Of a DNA stretch of 64,000 nt, positions 61,781 through 64,000 are shown in pieces. The notes beneath the pieces are model-generated. The model was not told where the DNA came from. It saw only the letters and a program-made list of their open reading frames with translations, and ran no database searches. The stretch is taken from assembly GCA_002633025.1 (NCBI GenBank), contig NMRB01000732.1, positions 78,334 through 142,333 on the forward strand. Direction: 5' to 3'. Each line of letters begins with the position of its first letter. Position 1 is the first letter of the stretch. The translations under genes were made by a program, and so were the position numbers. Origin of the DNA: Notospermus geniculatus. Lineage: Eukaryota; Nemertea; Pilidiophora; Heteronemertea; Lineidae.

Positions 61781-63945
61781 CAATTATGACGCGGGAACTT
61801 CATTAGGATCCTGGAAAAACTGATAATGAAAATGCCCATCAGTGATCAACTGTTAGGTCGTTGGAATCAGTGGCGGCGGAAGTTCTTCATGACTCCCTAC
61901 CATGATGGAGATGAATCTTTTGTGTTGCTGGCCGATCATTGGATGACATCTTTGTCACCAACGCCTCGTCTTCCATCTTGTTTGCATCTATAATCTCCAG
62001 TGATTTGTTGCTTATGGTATCAAAGATTGGACGCGATTGGCAAGCAGAATCATTAATATCACTTCTCTGACGAGATTTTCCCGTCTATTTCATTCATTAG
62101 CGTACGGGAGAATCCTGCACCTCATATCCGCGTCCAGGGCCTAAATTTCCGTCCGTTTTTGCCAGCAGATTCTAGTCAAGTAAAGAGAACAGACTTTTGT
62201 TACAATTAAAAGGCAGATATTATGACAAGAAAACAAATAATTATTCAGTTCTATGACTCGGGGTGAGTCAAACCCAGGCCTTTGATGAAGGGTTAGTCGC
62301 GCGTCAACAGCGCGCGTTACTTCTCAAGTGATGAAAAGGATGGCGGCCATCAGCTAAGATTGCGAAATAGTATCAATCTATCCCAGGTGTTACCACTGGT
62401 TATGTATGGGTTGTACAGGACACCGGGCTTATCACATTGGTTCAAGATTCCGCCGCCAGGGCGGGAGGGATACTGCAGCATACTTCATGCATACAGTGGC
62501 ACTTTAATGACAGCTCAATGGAGAGGTTTCTTGGTCAAGAGAAATTTAGTTCTACCATTTCTTGTAACAATCGACCTTTGCTACATTTTACATGAAAACC
62601 ATAATTATCAACCTCCAACGCAGTGGAGCATATGCGGAACGACACGGCATTGCGGAGGAGTTTTACATAATTATTGAACTGTTGACACTGATGTGTTGAC
62701 TCCATCTGCCGTAGTCTCGCGCAACCAGCCCCTCGGTCATACTCCGAGGTCGTTAGACCGAGGGTCTGGCACGGAACGCAATTCTCATTGATCGACCTCA
62801 TACAATTATGACGCGGGAACTTCATTAGGATCCTGGAAAAACTGATAATGAAAATGCCCATCAGTGATCAACTGTTAGGTCGTTGGAATCAGTGACGACG
62901 GAAGTTCTTCACGACTCCCTACCATGATGGAGATGAATCTTTTGTGTTGCTGGCCGATCATTGGATGACGTCTTTGTCACCAACGCCTCGTCTTCCATCT
63001 TGTTTGCATCTATAATCTCCAGTGATTTGTTGCTTATGGTATCAAAGATTGGACGCGATTGGCAAGCAGAATCATTAATATCACTTCTCTGACGAGATTT
63101 TCCCGTCTATTTCATTCATTAGCATAAGGGAGAATCCTTCACCTTGTATCCCCCGTCCAGGGCCTAAATTTTCTGAGCCCATTTTGCCTGCAGGTCTAGT
63201 CAAGTAAAGAGAACGGACTTTTGCAGATATATATTATAACAAGAAAACAAATAATTATTCAGTTCTATGACTCGGGGTGAGTCATACCCAGGCCTTTGAT
63301 GAAGGGTTAGGCGCGCGATAACAGCGCGTTGAACTTCTCAAGTGATGAAAAGGATGGGGACCATTTCTGACAGCTAAGATTCCGACATAGTATCAGTCTT
63401 GTGTTACCACTGGTTATTTATGGGTTGGACAGGACACCAGGCTTATCACGTTGGTTCAAGATTCCGCCGCCAGGGGAGGGATACTGCAGCATACTTCATG
63501 CATACAGTGGCACTTTAATGACAGCTTAATAGAGAGGTTTCTTGGTCAAGAGAAATTTAATTCTACCATTTGTTAGTTATTGCGTTCCCTACTAAAAAAA
63601 TCTCTGTAGGGTGTGACAGGGTGTTCTTGGGTGCTCTAGGGTATTCTTGGGTGTTGGGTAGACTGTTTCAAAATACCCATTGAGTGAAGGGTGTTCTAGG
63701 GTATCTTTAGGGTGTTCTAGGGTACCTGTAGGGTTGTCCGGGTACTCCATCCAGAGATACCCTAGAACACCCTAAAGATACACTAGAACACCCTTTGCTC
63801 AATGGGTATTTTGAAACAGTCTACCCAAGAACACCCAAGAATACCCTAGAGCACCCAAGAACACCCTGTCACACCCTACAGAGATTTTTTTAGTAGGGCA
63901 TTGAAAATAACCATAATATCAATCTCCAATGCAGAGGTCAGACGG
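61781..63945. repeat. Tandem duplication with about 1,022-bp period
   Basis: A block beginning CAATTATGACGCGGGAACTT at 61,781 recurs at 62,803 and stays alignable for roughly 850 bp with scattered substitutions and small indels. Between the copies lies about 160 bp of single-copy sequence. The second copy is interrupted by the fold-back element at 63,587-63,898. No gene is visible in either copy. Confidence 0.9.
63587..63898. mobile_element. 312-bp fold-back element with AGGGTGTTCT repeats
   Basis: The ends CCCTACTAAAAAAATCTCTG and inverse match over nearly the whole arm (more than 90 bp), and both arms contain repeated GGGTGTTCTAGGGTA words. It is present in the second but absent from the first copy of the 1,022-bp duplication. 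No clear target-site duplication. Confidence 0.85.
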
Positions 63946-64000
63946 TTTCCCCTTTAATACTGAAAGTGAAGCATCATAAAATGCGGACGACAAGGCACTG

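Noticed and set aside
1-64000. CRISPR arrays, bacterial operons or prophage
   Set aside because: Tandem repeats here have no unique spacers of constant length, and the genes are spliced and animal in type.

Overview
The window is nuclear DNA from a multicellular animal. It has spliced genes with GT-AG introns, long non-coding stretches, many fold-back transposon relics and simple repeats, plus two assembly gaps (24,220-24,465 and 55,966-56,082) and single Ns at 22,055, 49,295 and 54,488. Frequent TACATGTA, TAGGCCTA and ACCGGT words in the left half and the gene content (FAM210B, RNF213 and a Prop1-type homeobox gene) suggest a marine invertebrate, probably a deuterostome such as an echinoderm, hemichordate or amphioxus. 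The sequence alone does not settle the species.

Layout. Positions 1-2,110 hold no gene I can support. A two-exon FAM210B-like mitochondrial protein gene lies on the minus strand (4,923 to 2,111). It is divergent from a very large RNF213 (mysterin)-like gene on the plus strand. I could chain 22 coding exons of that gene (7,676-33,510) with every intron phase consistent, giving 2,308 codons. These cover the N-terminal zinc ribbon, a disordered acidic region, three extra Cys-rich modules, a CBM20-like domain and the helical arm or stalk up to the region just before the AAA+ core. The AAA+ and RING parts are not in the window. RNF213 introns are loaded with fold-back (MITE-like) elements.

From 34,301 to 40,592 on the minus strand lie the first two exons of a paired-class homeobox gene, most like Prop1. 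It is cut at the standard intron inside the homeodomain (after residue 46); its 3' exon(s) were not found. The RNF213-like and homeobox genes therefore converge, and both lose their 3' ends in the same interval, 33,511-34,300. Density of the TACATGTA word also drops sharply at about this place. A scaffold misjoin, a real deletion, or very long introns could explain this. Repeats shared by the two halves show that both come from the same genome.

Positions 40,600-64,000 contain no gene I can support. They hold tandem duplications (43.95-45.3 kb and 61.8-63.9 kb), minisatellites (45.95 and 59.6 kb), a CAG/CAA-rich tract (49.7 kb), tRNA-derived SINE-like copies and several fold-back elements. The most striking is a 476-bp element at 58,870-59,345 whose arms carry telomere-type CCCTAA repeats, flanked by an 8-bp target-site duplication.

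On function: FAM210B is known as a mitochondrial membrane protein, RNF213 as a giant AAA+ E3 ligase linked to lipid droplets and innate defence, and Prop-type homeobox proteins as transcription factors. They look like neighbours rather than a pathway.
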